64,000 nucleotides of DNA, from contig NZ_CP047146.1 of assembly GCF_009834125.1 (NCBI RefSeq), forward strand, positions 4,271,501-4,335,500, given 5' to 3'. The translations under genes were made by a program, and so were the position numbers. Of this stretch, positions 63,977 through 64,000 are shown piece after piece. Position 1 is the first letter of the stretch. Each line of letters begins with the position of its first letter. Origin of the DNA: Streptomyces sp. GS7 (GTDB lineage Bacteria; Actinomycetota; Actinomycetes; Streptomycetales; Streptomycetaceae). Below the pieces are notes generated by a model. The model did not search any database. It was not told the origin of the DNA and saw nothing but the letters and a program-made list of their open reading frames with translations.

Positions 63977-64000
63977 GTGGTGAAGTCAGCCGCCCTTCAG

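Overview
The window is high-GC actinobacterial DNA, almost certainly Streptomyces or a close relative. This rests on GC-ending codons, Tat and lipobox signals on exported proteins, GTG starts with GGAGG-type ribosome sites, MbtH plus nonribosomal peptide synthetase (NRPS) genes, a type I terpene cyclase, several P450s, an ABC-F protein and an I36-type inhibitor. No rRNA, tRNA, CRISPR array or intact insertion sequence was seen. The mixture of accessory genes and broken gene pieces looks like a chromosome-arm region.

Layout. 1-8.9 kb: an alpha/beta hydrolase cut by the window edge and lacking its serine, a TnpB remnant, a leucine-rich-repeat protein, a kinase N-terminal remnant, a Tat/lipobox beta-carbonic anhydrase, an HPP membrane protein, a terpene synthase with a P450 stub upstream, a membrane-protein/winged-helix pair and a small DivIVA-like protein. 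9-20 kb: a membrane protein, a GNAT enzyme, an S66 peptidase with an internal deletion, a SUKH protein, an ABC-F protein with a nine-codon leader ORF, a methyltransferase with an internal deletion, an intact P450 and a Tat-exported metallophosphoesterase. 20.8-43.4 kb: the main feature, mbtH plus two NRPS genes of 4784 and 2522 residues. 43.7-64 kb: MerR regulator/hydrolase pair, a TetR-GNAT(broken)-P450(broken) string divergent from an FAD monooxygenase, two SnoaL-like proteins, a serine hydrolase, a nitroreductase, small secreted proteins, a P-loop kinase, an HTH/Clp-N pair with a palindrome cluster, remnants of a DUF721 gene, a serine recombinase and a histidine phosphatase, then a GNAT and a hydrolase.

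How the NRPS should work. NRPS1 reads C-A-T / C-A-T / C-A-T / C-A-T-E and NRPS2 reads C-A-T / C-A-T-reductase. The genes overlap by 4 bp. NRPS1 ends in a short Q-N-K-L repeat tail after its E domain and NRPS2 opens with a C domain of the type that accepts a D-residue. Specificity codes read by eye are DAFFCGVTFK (A1, A3), DAWQLGLIDK (A2, A4), DACFTGATFK (A5) and DAWTVAAVCK (A6). I infer aliphatic-Gln-aliphatic-D-Gln-X-Phe released reductively as a C-terminal aldehyde or alcohol. There is no loading module, thioesterase, transporter or obvious tailoring enzyme beside it. Modules 1/3, 2/4 and 4/6 share long nearly identical DNA blocks with a codon style unlike the rest of the genes.

A second theme is the number of genes reduced to ends: S66 peptidase, methyltransferase and GNAT keep both termini but lost their middles, while two P450s, a kinase, TnpB, a recombinase and a histidine phosphatase are terminal fragments. 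All specificity, family and motif calls were made by eye without database searches.
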